DNA from: Halichondria panicea
Lineage: Eukaryota; Porifera; Demospongiae; Suberitida; Halichondriidae
DNA: 64,000 bases
Assembly (NCBI RefSeq): GCF_963675165.1
Contig: NC_087378.1
Coordinates: 5,203,205-5,267,204, forward strand
Direction of reading: 5' to 3'
In this document: one piece after another, positions 34,901 through 47,300 of the stretch
How the letters are laid out: every line of letters begins with the position of its first letter
Position numbering within the stretch: position 1 is the stretch's first letter
Made by a program: the position numbers and the translations under genes
Notes under the pieces: model-generated
The model's database searches: none
Told to the model about the DNA's origin: nothing
Seen by the model: only the letters and a program-made list of their open reading frames with translations

Positions 34901-37900
34901 GTTGCAATTGCCAGAGGACTGTTGGAAGATGCTGTAGCAACTGTGACGGTCACATTCCTCTCAATTTCCCCAGAGAGTTCCACGCACAAAGTGACACTTC
35001 TCTCAATTTCAATATCTTCACTAACATTAAGTAATAGCTCAACAAATCCCACAGTCACAATGTCGTTATCAATGATGTTGACAGTGCTGGTGTTGTCAAT
35101 GACAATGACACGAGGTGTGTAGCTGGTCGCTATGACTGTAAAGTATTCGGTAGTCTCAAGGATCGAATCGTTTACGATACTGATGAATGCACAACGTGTG
35201 CTGGTACCAGATGAAGGAGGAAATACAAGAGAGGCAGGGTCGCTGAAGGTGTAATCTGCCTGACCACCTGTGGGAAGGAAACCAATTAATGTATATCCGA
35301 TCTATCTATTGAGTAACACTAGCAATTATCTGCATGCACATCGAACATTCACGGTTTAATTACGCAAAAATAATCTATCTGCATGGTCACATTAGGCTGA
35401 CCTTGTTGGGCAGTAGCTGGCTGTGTTGAGATAAAGCATTCCACTTGAGTTTCGGTTCTCCCGGTCAACTCGATACACACCTGAGCTGGCCCCTCTCCTT
35501 CCTCCACTTCGTAAGAAGGCGCTCCAAATCTCAGAGTGGCCTCATCATCATCAATAATGGTCACAGTGGCACTTGGAATGTGGACACTGACTCCAGTGGT
35601 ACTTTCATCAATATATAAACTGACAGTGAAAGTCTCATTGGCTTCATATATGATGTCATCTATGACAGTGAAGTCTGCACACAGAGTTTGGTTGTCACTC
35701 TCAGATGCTTGAAACATGAGCGCAACTAATCTCACACTGGTGTAGTCAGCGCCACCTATATAGAACAAAAATGAGTGAAATAGAGCTAGATTCTAGTACA
35801 TTTTGTATTAAGTTTATCATTGAGACAAGGACATACCAGTTGCTGTGTTGGAACTGGTGGAGAGCATTACAGAGATACTCTTCTCAATGCGACCAAGCAG
35901 CTCCACGCATACTGGCTGGATTCTCTGGGCCTCCATGACTTCATACTTGCGTTCCTGAATCCCCATTCTCACTCCGTCATTGTCTAAGATGTATACATCA
36001 GCCACACTAGCAGCTGTAGTGTGAACCACACTGTCCTGAGAGGTCAAGAACACTTGGAACGACTCGGTGTTTTCCAAAACATTGTCATCGTTGAGGGCAA
36101 TAGACACACACTGCCTTCTAAGGCCCGTGTGGGAGATGCTCTCGTTGCGGAATAACGTGACATTGGATATTGCACGGTAATCATCATTCGGAGTAGCTGT
36201 AGTGAGGAAATAGGATATGTTAACGAATTTCACTTCTCAGATTGTATTACAGTAATAATATACGAAAGCAAAGCAACAGCATCTAGAATTTTTCACAGAT
36301 GATAGTTGTTAAACTCGACATAACTATGCGATGACAGAGGAGATTTTGCCCTACATAATAATTAGTGTATGGTTCAATTGATACAACTCCATGTGTACAC
36401 ATTTTCCCCAAATTTCTCTCTCTTACCCAGTGCCCCCTCTGCAGATGGTCTGGTAGAAACAAGAGCAGATACTTCTATCACAGCTATGCCCTTCATCAGA
36501 GCACAAACTTCAACGGCACTTCCCTCTTCATCAGAATATTCAGCTGCCTCAAATACCACTTCCACAACTGTGCACACACAAAATTAAGGATCAACAGGTA
36601 CATTGATTAGGTGGAGGTATACTATACATTAGTCAATAGTGCTTACTGTATCCACCACTTACAGTCATTGTCAGAGATGACAACAGTCAGCGTTCTGTTA
36701 ATCCCAACCGTGACTTGAGAAGATGAAATAACACGCAGCTCAATCGAAAACTCTTCCGGATTCTCAAGAATATCATCATCTATCACTGAAAAATCAGCAC
36801 ACTGAGCTTCTGTGATGTGGGCAGGGAATACAATGGGAACAGTCTTTGTGATGTAATCATCACCAGCCACAGCAGAAATGGGAAATGTTTGAAATAGAGC
36901 ATTAATGTCAAAGTCCGCCTCCCCGGAGAGTCGGGCACACACGTGTACTATCTCCTCGTCCTCAGACACAGATATTGTGCTCATTTCCAAGGTAATGGTG
37001 ACAACTGTTTGATACAACATTATCATGGGCATCAACATTAGTAATGTGCAACTTACAGTCATCGTCTTGGATAGCAACAGTGGCAGATGACTTTGTTTGA
37101 TCAATAACAATACGTGGGTCATTCGTTTGCAAGCTCAGATCCAGCTGCTTACTGCCACCCTCTTCTGTCACACTATCGTCAATGATTGTGATAGTTGCAC
37201 ACTGGGGACTGGATTCCGGCTTATCGGCACTGAGCCTATCAACAGGACTTAGCTGATACAAGGCAGAAAGCACATCTTCACTTGTTGGGGGGAGCTCAAT
37301 GGTTAATCCCTGAGTCTCAAAATCAACACCCTCTGTGAAATAAAGTATATTGAAAGTTACATGTAGCAGTTAACGTAGCAAAACCCCTTCACAAACAGCT
37401 ACTCTCCTACAAATATATGTAAGGTTCAGTGACGCCCCTAAGGACACATTCTAGTTGTTAGGTTGCAAACTTGTAGGTCTCACATATATTTGAGCTTGCA
37501 TGCATGTGTGTCTTTAAATTTACCTCTCATGAACTTTACTACGATTTACCTTTTGCAGTAACCTCCCTGGTAGATATGGTCACAGTAAATGGCTTGGTGG
37601 AATACCCTCGCAAGAAGAGACACACCTCAATATCCCCAACTCCCTCATTGACAACAAATGACTGCTCGGTAAAACCAATAGTTACCTCTGTGATGAGAAC
37701 AGATACCAAAAATAATTAAAAAGTTACACTCGAGGGCGACATTACATACCATCATTCTCCCTGATGATCACCGTAACAGTGCTGTGTTGAGTGACCTGTA
37801 CCCGTGGGTCATCTGGTATCAGTTGAAGCAGTAATTGCTCATCCCCCTCGACAACAGGGTCATCAAGCAGAGTCACACTGATGCTCGAACTTTGGATCTC

Positions 37901-40900
37901 CACTCTCTCTCCCACACTTTGGGTATTAAGAATATTGTTTGCGAAGTATATGGATTCCCCCCGAGCCTCATAATCTTCATGCTCTGTGATAGATGAATAG
38001 AAGGAGGAAGTATAATTATAATTATGTTATTTATGTACAGATAGTTTTGTATAACTGTTCATGAATTTAAATTCAATACTGGGATACTGTCACATGCAAG
38101 GGTGTGCCTGTGAACGGCATGCATTTGAGGGTGGGTACAAACGGCTCAACCCATGAATACCATTAACACATTCTATGCAGTGCTTCGGTTGATACAGAGA
38201 ATGACTACAACAACCATCATGGCATGCAGGTGCTTTTAAATATGTACACAGTTATGATAGCAGTCGAACATTTGCTTTGGAGCTCTAAACTCTGCTACAA
38301 TCAAGAGAAGTGAGTACCTGTAGCTGTTCCATTGACAGGGACCATTGATACTGAAACGGGAATGTCAACTTGACCTGATTGGCTTATGATCAGTTGGGTG
38401 CTCGCTGCGTTTCCTTCCTCTCTGACCTCAATTGTAGGGTCAGAAAAGAAAAATCCTATCCTCACAACTATAAAATAAGCAAGGCACTAATTATTATTCA
38501 CACGTACATAGCAATGACATGTATTTATACGTACACAGCGAATATTAAAGAATGTGTTCTCACCATCATTATCACGGATCAGGATGTCAGCAGTGTTCAT
38601 CGTGAAGGACACCAAACTATCGAAATAATCCACCGTCACACTGAATGTTTCTATTTCTGTTTCAAAGTAAGGGTCATTTTTGATGTCGATCAGAGTGCAT
38701 GCAGTGGTGGCATCAGGCAAGAAGATAATATTTTCAACTTCACGTGTAAAATCACCACGATCTCCATCAAAGACTGCAGGGAAAGTGAGTAAAACGGATA
38801 CATAAAGTATTTCTGGCAAAACCACACTTAAGCGGACAATGGTCCAGCACTTACAATTAGCAGTTCCCTCGAATAGAGTAGTCTCTACTACGATTGTCCA
38901 CTCCATTTCTCCAGTCCTATTGACACAGATGCTGATTTCATCTTTTGCTTGCCCTTCATTGAATTCGTATTGACTTTGTAGCAGGCTGAGTTGAATGTCT
39001 GCATGCATGCACCAGAAAATTTAAATCAGCACGAGAATATCTCAAGAGAAAAATTATTAAGAGTTAAGTTACTGAGTCAGCGACACATAGCAACTACATG
39101 AATGTTTACGCAGGCTTCAGAGAACTGCCAGGATTCGAGAATACATGTAACCTAATACCAGTGCGAATATGAATGCAGTCTAGACAAAAGATAAACAACA
39201 ATTATACCATTACCATCCAGATTATTACCAGTTTGTGATAATTACCTGCATGTAACTACAAGTATGACCTTCACTAGAAACACTTTGCGCCAAAACATTC
39301 ACTCCTACTCATATCTGACAACCACCCTTAGTGTCTTCAAATGACTAGCGCAAATCTATAAGGCTTGGGCCACACATGTATGTATGCTAGGCCAGACAAA
39401 ACAGTAGCACCATACGAATTAATAAACATACCATCATTGTCCGTGATGCGAACAACAACACGAGGTTTGGGAACAGAAACTTCCAGAGCCTCATCTTTGT
39501 AGATTTCGAAACCAAATATCTCTTCTCCCTCGTAGACTGTGTCCTCGATTATCGGTATCGTGAGACAATGTTGCTGTCCTGCATTGCTGGGAGTGAACTC
39601 CAAGACAATACTGTTGCCGGCAAAATCATCGCCATTAGTAGCCGGTCGGACTATATCTGTGGAAAGAGAAATAGTAATGTGCAGTACACCAGCTACAAAG
39701 TTTGGCTGATGCAAGCAAGAATTAAGTACCTCATGTGATCCATACAAAACGACAAAATTGGTTTTCTTGTATTATCTATCTCTGACTAACAGCATTATAG
39801 CGCAATTACTTTGAATGAGCTCAACAGGTTTCCTGGTCCTCAATGTAACGCTGAAGTTGCCACCCAACTGTTCCGGCGTCATGAGCAAACAAGTTGTGAC
39901 TGAGCCACCCTCCATCACAGTGTACCCATTCTGGTCGAAGGACAACACTACTCTCCGAGCTGTAAACATAGATTTATAGCATAATTGTTAAGCAGCAATT
40001 AACTAATCTGGTGCCAAACAACTAAAAGCAATTAAACACATGGCGCACAAATATGTAATAAATTAACAAGCAGCATGCATACCATCGTCATCTTGTATCG
40101 TCACTGATACCCGAGAAGTATCCACAGAAATTCTCTCTTGGGAAAAGGCATTGCTGAAAGCAAAGTAGAACGCCTCCTCATTCTCAAAAATCTCATCATT
40201 TTGAACTGAAATTGTTGAACACACAGTTGATGTTTGCACAAATACCAACTCTCTATTGATTGCAGGTGAGAAGTCTTCATTTTCTGTAAGAAAAAATTCG
40301 GTCCATAAGTACGTACAGCACATGCATGTACATTGTAGGTGCAGCTAGTTAGACGTACCGCCTAGCAAAAAACCTCAAGAGACATATTCGCGTATGCATT
40401 TGACCACAATATGCCATGTATAAGCATAGACAGAATACAACAGCACTATATAATACCTATAGATCTATCTAATGCTTGGTGTTACCTAGAGCAGTTCCTG
40501 GACTGGTGTTGTACGCAACAGTGACAGTCTTTTGTGATGTGACAATGTTCCCATTGCTGTCAGTGATCTTTCCACAGACTTGCACAAGACGTTCCTCCTC
40601 AGACACCACCAATGTAGAGGTGAGGGGAGCCATGATACCAACTGTAGAGAGGCACATTATCTTTATGACAGTGAATACAACAAAAATGGTGTTTGTTTTA
40701 TGGCACGATGGCAAAGTCGGTTTTATAGTAACAACGTGAACAAGCGTTCTCATACCATCATCATCCTGAATTCTTATGACAGTCTGTCGTGGCAGTACAG
40801 CGATAAATTGGTTGGTATTGCCTGTAGGTTGCAGTAATAGAGTAGCATATTCCTCATCTTCAAGTACTGCATCATTTTCGAGTGTAACTGTAATGCACTC

Positions 40901-43815
40901 AGTGTACTGTGCAAAGAATGACAGTTGTCTATTGTTCACGTTGTAATCGTCATCATCTGTGAAAATGTATCCATGTGCAAGCAATGCAAACACTCATTCC
41001 ATAGCATTAGCACTTGATGTTTACCTAATGGCATCTAAGATAGACAACATCTCAACACATTCCAGCTGGCTATTCAGTTACCTGCAGTCTGTAGTCCGGT
41101 TACTATTGACGCAGTGATGGTACTTGAGAGCATTCCACTGAGCACGGAGGCACACACCTGAAGGCTGCCACTGACCTCAGATACAGTATGAGCAGTTTGA
41201 TCCCAACCAAGAATCACACCTACATGTACATAATTATTATGACCATAATTATTTTATAGCATGCTGAGCACATAAATTTCAAACACATAAAACTAGAGTG
41301 ATGGGCATGATGTAATACTGGCAATAATACTCAGCTGTCACATAATAGTTTTGCATGTGTGTCATGCAGTTGTCTCTCACAGGAAGAGTATATTATAGAC
41401 TCCATGGCACCATTCAGAAATTGTAATCATTACACACACCGCCAGATAAACTGATTCACACGCACCAGATTAAGCATAGCAACAATGGTTTAATTTATGC
41501 TACAGATTAAGTTGAAGGACATGCACAGGAATGCAATCTAGGTCATATTTTCATTGCTTAATGACTTACCAAACTATGAATACAATGAACTTGGCCACTT
41601 AGCATTTTTATTGTGTATCTAATTCAACATTGATTAGCTATCATCCTTTCTCTTCATGATCGATTCAACAGCTTGTCTTCTAAAACAGTGGCTACACTAT
41701 AATAATAGAATCATGGTACATACTGCATCCCTCGCTCATAACTCTTAAACATACTGTATAGCTACAAGTATCCCATAAAATGTAGGCTATAGCTATAATT
41801 TATAACACATGTTGTTTTAGCCACACCAGTTCTTGGAAAATGATTTCGCCAATTAATTAAATTGTGAGGCATTCCTAGTAATGATAAACTGGCCCTAAAC
41901 TGCAGTGAACATTGCACCCAATACTAAAGTCTATCTAATAGGGATTACTAGTGCATGTATGTACCTGGCAGTGTTGGTATGGTGTCCACTCTCCACACCC
42001 ACAGTCCCTCCTCCCCAGAGTTCCCAGTGTCAGTGATGTCCAGTACATCCTTAGTGCCTGACGAGGGAAGGGTGGTGTTTTGGTCACCCCAGCTGAGGCC
42101 CACTTGAGCAAACGGGGAGCCAGAAAGTTGCATTCCTCCAGTTAAGTAGTACACGATGATGTAGGACTGCGAGCCACTCGTAGCCAGAATACATTGAAAT
42201 GTGTTTGTCTATGATAGTGGGACACAATATAAACAAAGCATTCAAACACTGACATACCAATCAAGCCAAGACTATAGAGTGCATGCGGAATGGCCATCCA
42301 TGAAAGTTAGAACAGTGTAGGTACCACAGGAATTTCAGGAATATCAATTTTAGCTATAGGTCAGTTGAAAGGTTGAAACTCTACGCTGATATAAGAGCTT
42401 CCCCACACACAAGCTCTACATGCCTCATTGGGTGATGTCAGAAGCTGAGCAATGCTAACACATTGTCAACACACGTTCCAATCCTCTGACATACACAGTT
42501 CTCAGTAAAACATTAAAGTTAAATCAACATAGGGTACTTACTTCCATAGCACTGCCGATTCCTTGCATGTTTTCCCATGTCACGACAACAACTGATGAAA
42601 CTGCAGACAATGTACTTGGCAAAGCAGTTCTGACAACCGAGGTGGCCTTAGTGAGATCAGCAACATCCACAGATTCTTTAAAGTACACCTGGCCACTCTC
42701 TGAGTAGTTGTAACTGGTCCAAAATGGTGCTATCAGGGAGGGATCAGAGCGGAATGTCCCAGGGAGAAAGTCGAAGTCTGCTCCAAGAGATATCAATCCA
42801 TTAGAATTCACCTGAAGTCAATAAGACATATGACACAATCCTGCATAAAAACCTACATAGCAAACTTCTCGTGTGAGTAATTAATGTGTACCGCTCACTG
42901 CATAATGGTCACATCACAAGCATATATAGTTATAAAATTATGTACATGCATGTAAAAAGGGATTGACTGTGTACCTGTAAAGAACTCCTTTAATACTACC
43001 TGCAGCAAACTACTACTGTAGGGAATGATGAATAATGTTGGACAACAGGCATGATAGGCTAAAATTCCAGATTAGTAACTTAGTCTACAATAATTTTGCA
43101 CAATGTACGGCGCTCGACTCTTCTACGTGTGTTACGTAGGTACATCCTCAGAGTGCAAAAAAGAGAAGACACTGGCTGGTGATAATTATGATACAAAGAA
43201 AGGTTTGGCATACATATAATGTATTTGCACTCTAGTTCTATAGATGCACAATAAATAAATTATTATACATGTAACGTATTCGCATCAATTTTGCTTCCCT
43301 GCCACAAGTACAGGTCAAATATAGCAGTAGCACATTGATTCAGCTGTTGCTTGAGCTTCCAATACAAATAATGTAGGTGATCAAAAATAATGTATAGGTG
43401 ATTGATCCATAAAAGTGGACATTAGTGGCCGGTACAATACCATCCGAACCAGTATAGAAAACATGCATACCAAACACACAAACAGTCGCTCGCAGTAACC
43501 TCTATGGTTTTAATTGTTGTCTGCATAACATGCAGCCCATGCACAAAGGGTATAGACTGTATACACATGCAGGCCGGAGCAAGACAGCTATATAGATTTT
43601 GCATGTTATAATTATAATTATGATACACTCACATAGATTGAGTTGAACTCAAGACCATTGTATCTAAATGAGTTGCTGAGCTGGAGAAGAGAGCTAGCAG
43701 TCTGTCCTCGAGGAACCACTCTCTCCCCATAACTGAAAAAACTTGAGACTGAAACAGCTTCAGCTTGAAGTGCAAGCAGGGTCAACACAAGAGCATATAG
43801 ACCTAGTCTTTGCAT
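31231..43815 (-). CDS. Adhesion GPCR with NIDO, 11 calx-beta repeats, HormR, GAIN/GPS and 7TM
   Basis: Thirty-one exons run from ATG 43815 to TAA 31231 and join without a frame break to 2428 residues. The order is signal peptide (1-20), nidogen-like domain (to about 232), eleven calx-beta repeats (about 233-1564), HormR (about 1565-1630), GAIN with GPS (to about 1924), seven membrane helices (about 1935-2185) and a cytoplasmic tail of about 240 residues. Calx-beta repeats bind calcium and form extended adhesive ectodomains. The GAIN domain self-cleaves to expose a tethered agonist. The nearest known type is ADGRV1/VLGR1, which also has many calx-beta repeats. That receptor carries LamG-type and EPTP domains rather than NIDO and HormR, so orthology is not claimed. 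Upstream of 43815 the frame stays open without an ATG. It is followed head-to-tail by GTF2F1, 567 bp away. Confidence 0.93.
31951..32996 (-). other. Adhesion GPCR: seven-transmembrane domain (class B2)
   Basis: Exons 32869-32996 (TM1), 32491-32750 (TM2-TM4), 32358-32424 (extracellular loop 2 region) and the start of 31231-32290 (TM5-TM7). The segments match secretin/adhesion-type helices. TM3 has HYFTLVALMWMAAEAVLM, TM5 IAGILIFNLIMFFIAFII, TM6 VILIFGLTWIFGAF and TM7 IFNSLQGLFIFLIFVVF. The FGLTW and NSLQGLFIF signatures are diagnostic of adhesion GPCRs. Confidence 0.95.
33057..34220 (-). other. Adhesion GPCR: GAIN domain with GPS cleavage site
   Basis: Exons 34041-34220, 33862-33944, 33696-33798, 33228-33639 and 33057-33160. 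The GPS ends in PICVSWDF, then GNWTTNGC, then VTCSCSHLTNFAVLL. The four Cys and two Trp expected of a GPS are present. The HL|T triad is intact, so autoproteolysis and a TNFAVLL tethered agonist are predicted. Confidence 0.95.
34279..34475 (-). other. Adhesion GPCR: hormone-receptor motif (HormR)
   Basis: A single exon encodes NTDTSRGYFEWPEAFPNDVV, a Cys pair and C-S-P-E-G-V-W-G-P-P-E, then SCYAS. This is the HRM/HormR pattern next to the GAIN domain in several adhesion GPCR groups. Confidence 0.85.
34566..41219 (-). other. Adhesion GPCR: eleven calx-beta repeats
   Basis: Seventeen exons separated by introns up to about 550 bp. Each repeat has an A half (an Exx.V.VCVxLxG core ending near T-A-G) and a B half (starting near D-Y and ending I-x-D-x-D-G). 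Exons: 41082-41219 (A1), 40756-40956 (B1), 40486-40641 (A2), 40083-40283 (B2), 39810-39959 (A3), 39432-39656 (B3), 38855-38998 (A4), 38564-38773 (B4), 38318-38467 (A5), 37750-37983 (B5), 37550-37687 (A6), 37057-37332 (B6), 36663-37004 (A7+B7), 36427-36567 (A8), 35837-36196 (B8+A9), 35402-35755 (B9+A10), 34896-35267 (B10+A11) and 34566-34769 (B11). Every intron is phase 1. The acidic DxDG ends are the Ca-binding positions of the fold. Confidence 0.92.
41965..43815 (-). other. Adhesion GPCR: signal peptide and nidogen-like (NIDO) domain
   Basis: Exons 43633-43815, 42542-42811 and 41965-42208. A hydrophobic leader (MQRLGLYALVLTLLALQAEA) is followed by a NIDO-type fold. Supporting landmarks are VNSNGLISLG, LIAPFWTSYNYSESGQVYF, VVVVTWENMQG, NTFQCILATSGSQSYIIVYY and VGLSWGDQ. 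These 'NGxISLG', 'APFWxD/S' and 'FQCxLxT' features are typical of NIDO in nidogen and mucin-4-like proteins. Confidence 0.88.
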
Positions 43816-44382
43816 CCTTGGTTCGGATTTTATCTCAAAACTCTCTTCAACCACTTTCAGGTCGCTACAAATGCACTCCAGTCATTTGGAGTGTTTATTA
43901 TAGCATGCAACAGTTTAACAGTGAATTCTTTCAGCATTCTATGGCCGCCCACTACAGACAGCAGTATGACACTTACCGACAATAGTTCTGTGTTTACACC
44001 AATTTAACCACATTCATCAGTACCCACTCACTTGCTACATTTTAGGTCTTTGATGGTCAAATTGTGGTATCTAATAGCTGTGGAATGTACAAAGCTTATG
44101 GTGGTGTAGACATAACCATTAACTTTCAACATTCAACTGAAGCACCAGGTCTAAAGCGATTAATAAGGTAAATCTTGGCAATAAACACTGAGCAAGTAAG
44201 CTAAACACCCAGGTGCTATCATAATTTCGTTTGAGTCACTGGATAGACCATAAATATTACAGCTCTGTCGATTGATCATAGTGAAAATGGAATCATGATA
44301 AATCAATTAGAGAAATAACAAATTACACAAGAATGTACAACAAATTACTCTCCTACTCTCCCTCCATACAACAGTGCAGTTA
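43816..44382. other. Spacer between GTF2F1 stop and the adhesion GPCR start
   Basis: Both genes are on the minus strand. This 567 bp must hold the receptor promoter and the GTF2F1 3' UTR. No repeat or extra gene is evident. Confidence 0.5.
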
Positions 44383-47300
44383 TCATGAGGGTGGCTGCTT
44401 TAATGACAGATAAAGCTTCCCTTTAATCGTCTGTTTCTCGACATTCTTAAGGTTCTGTATTATCTGGTGCAACTGATCCACAATTTTCTTCTTGTCCATA
44501 TCAGATTTCTTGCTAGTGAACTTTCTCACAAGATCCTTAGATGTGATTGGCCTTCGAGACAGATAATGCTTTACTTCTTCGTCGGTTATAGTACTTAGGG
44601 AGAATTCCTTCTTGGGTTTTTTTGGAGGTGGCTGAGGGGAAGCGGAGGGGGCATTGGACGAAGTGTCTGATTGTCTCTCTCTCTCCCGTTTTACTCCTTT
44701 GAGACTGCTATCTTCACGGGATGTCTTAGGAGACACAATGACTGGGTCTGGGAATAATCAGTCATGATTATAATTATTTATAAAAATGATTACTGTGGAA
44801 CACACTAATGGGAAGGGCATCATACAAAATACCGTGTGACATGGATTAGTGACCAATTACATTCATAACGGATAACTAAATTATCAGTGCATGGAATGTG
44901 TAACCTGAGCCACTGATAATATTCACTAACGTATATGTAGTTCCACCATTCAACTGTTCCGGATAGCCACCAACAGCAACAACATTGACCTTAATGGGAA
45001 AGCATCCCAGGAATGAATGAACATGGGTTCTAGGAGCCAAATACAAAGTAATCTACAGATGTGCACACTTGAGAGGGTGCTAATGTGGGAAAACAGCAGG
45101 AGTAATTAAGTTATTGTCCAGAAGCAAGGCCGATAGATAGCAAAACCACAATTTGGTTGTCAGCTGAATATCATTATGCTTCTACCTAGGAGGAGACTGT
45201 AATCATTCATACAACCTGTACAGCCAGCCAGAACAACAAGGACTATAGCAAAGACAATAATTATAACCCAAGTATGAAGATTTTCCGCTGGTGGAGCATA
45301 GCAGCATAATGATATTCATAGATGCCAGCCTACTGTGGTCTTGTGGCTCTGGAGAACTGTTGTGCAAGCCAGGTAGAGGCAACAGCAGGCGCACATTCAT
45401 TAACACCTTAACATTTCTCAGAGGAGTATTAAACCACCTGGTGGTGTGGCAAGTAAAAGGAGTGCATCACATAATACTAACTATAATGCATCAATAGGTA
45501 AGCACATTGCCAAAAGCTAATCCAAAATCTGTCTAGGTATGAATGTTTCTACAGCTTATCTATACCTTTGATCGTGTGCATGCCTTATCTAACGGCAGAG
45601 AAGGTTGGACATGCGTCATAAGTCATGTGTGATTTTCTTCACAACACTCCCAACGTTACAATAGATACCGCATGTGGAGGAGGTCCGACATGCTTGCACG
45701 AATCACTACAAGTTCAGGTAATTGTGGCCAATTATAACGATTTTGAAAGCTTTGCACTCAGAGATTCTGTTCTTAGTCTCTATAAAGCCTTCTATAAGTT
45801 TGCATTGACAACAAAAATGCCAGTTCATTAAACAATCTGATGCACGTGATGCAGTGGCGGACACAGGAATATTGAATATTGAAAGAGGGGGGGCTATCAC
45901 CAGAAAATTTGCAAAAAAAAGGTCAACTGTTTTTCGAGTGTAGCAATTTTACTAAAAAAAAAGGTCAACAACCTTTTGGTTGGGTACTGTATGTTCAGCA
46001 GGATAGACTAGCTAGCAGCACATTAGGACACCAGACTAGCTAGATTCAACAGCCTACAACTAAATGGTCTGCTGAAGCATAGCACGTGACATGATTGCTG
46101 TTCTAAGCTCTAAGCAATACCCACTTCGGTAAAATCCAGGGAACGAGCCAGAGCTGCAGTCTGTCTAGATGGAGGGGGGGGGGGCTACTTGTATCCGCCT
46201 CTGTGATGGTGGTCCAACCTCCTCTGATCTAACTAAAAGTTACTAGGAAAGGTCAGAAGTAAAGTAGCAGACCAATTAACAACGGTCTGTTGGCCAATAT
46301 CTTGTCATTGGTCATTGGCTGTTAGCACTTAATACAGAATGGTTTTTGTGTGCACACATCCCAGCAGCAGTTTCCTTTGAAGAATTAACACTTCTAAAAC
46401 AGCTGTTTAAGTCAGAGGGTGTGACAGACAACCCAAAACACGGTCTAGTACAAACATCACCAATTAGTAAACTGAAAACATTTAGCAAATACAATACAGA
46501 ATCTTCAAAATGAAGCCACAGAACGCAATGATGTATTTACGTACTCAACCTGCACCACTAACAGAATGTTTATTACATCAAAAGACAGTCATAATGGGGA
46601 ATAACAAAGGGAACTAGGATGCACTCAACAAATAACTCAGTCCCCATTGTGAGCATAAAGTGCCTACAGTGTCATAGCAAAACCTACGTACAAGTACATG
46701 TGCACCAATGCTCACCTTTGTCAAATGGTTTCTCAATGTCAATCTCATCATCTTCCTTCTCAGACTCAGTCTGTCCGGATTGCTTCTTTATTAAAGCATT
46801 GAGCTCCTTGCCTACATGTAAGTCACAATAAGCTAAATGCACGTTTCTTAACGGTACAGGTATGCACTTCTAAGTGATAATTATGGTGAATGCTATCACA
46901 AACAGGTTTTTAGTACAAGTACTGTAGTGCTAGAAATGTATGCGTGATACGCTATTTATGTGAGCGGCTATCATATCGCATACTTTTGTATAGCACAATA
47001 AATGATTGAGAAACTAAGTTAATTGCGAATATCGCAATTTTATGCTCATACACAATTTCTAGCACTACGGTACGGTGCATGTAAATCCACTACAGCGAAA
47101 ACATTCCATTGTTACTTCTTTGTGTCCAAGGACAATCTCGTCTGAGAACTACATGTATTAGTGTAGTACCTCCATGAAATACTCACTACTCGATTTTGAT
47201 TTGCCTACAGGGACTCTACATACCACGCTATTAACGATTACCTGTATCTTATGGTGACCCATCTCAATTCTACAGCCCCTTTGGTCTACAACAGTGCCCA

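Noticed and set aside
43816-43854. Upstream extension of the adhesion GPCR (VEESFEIKSEPR...)
   Set aside because: The frame is open but has no ATG. The first ATG at 43815 gives an immediate and convincing signal peptide.
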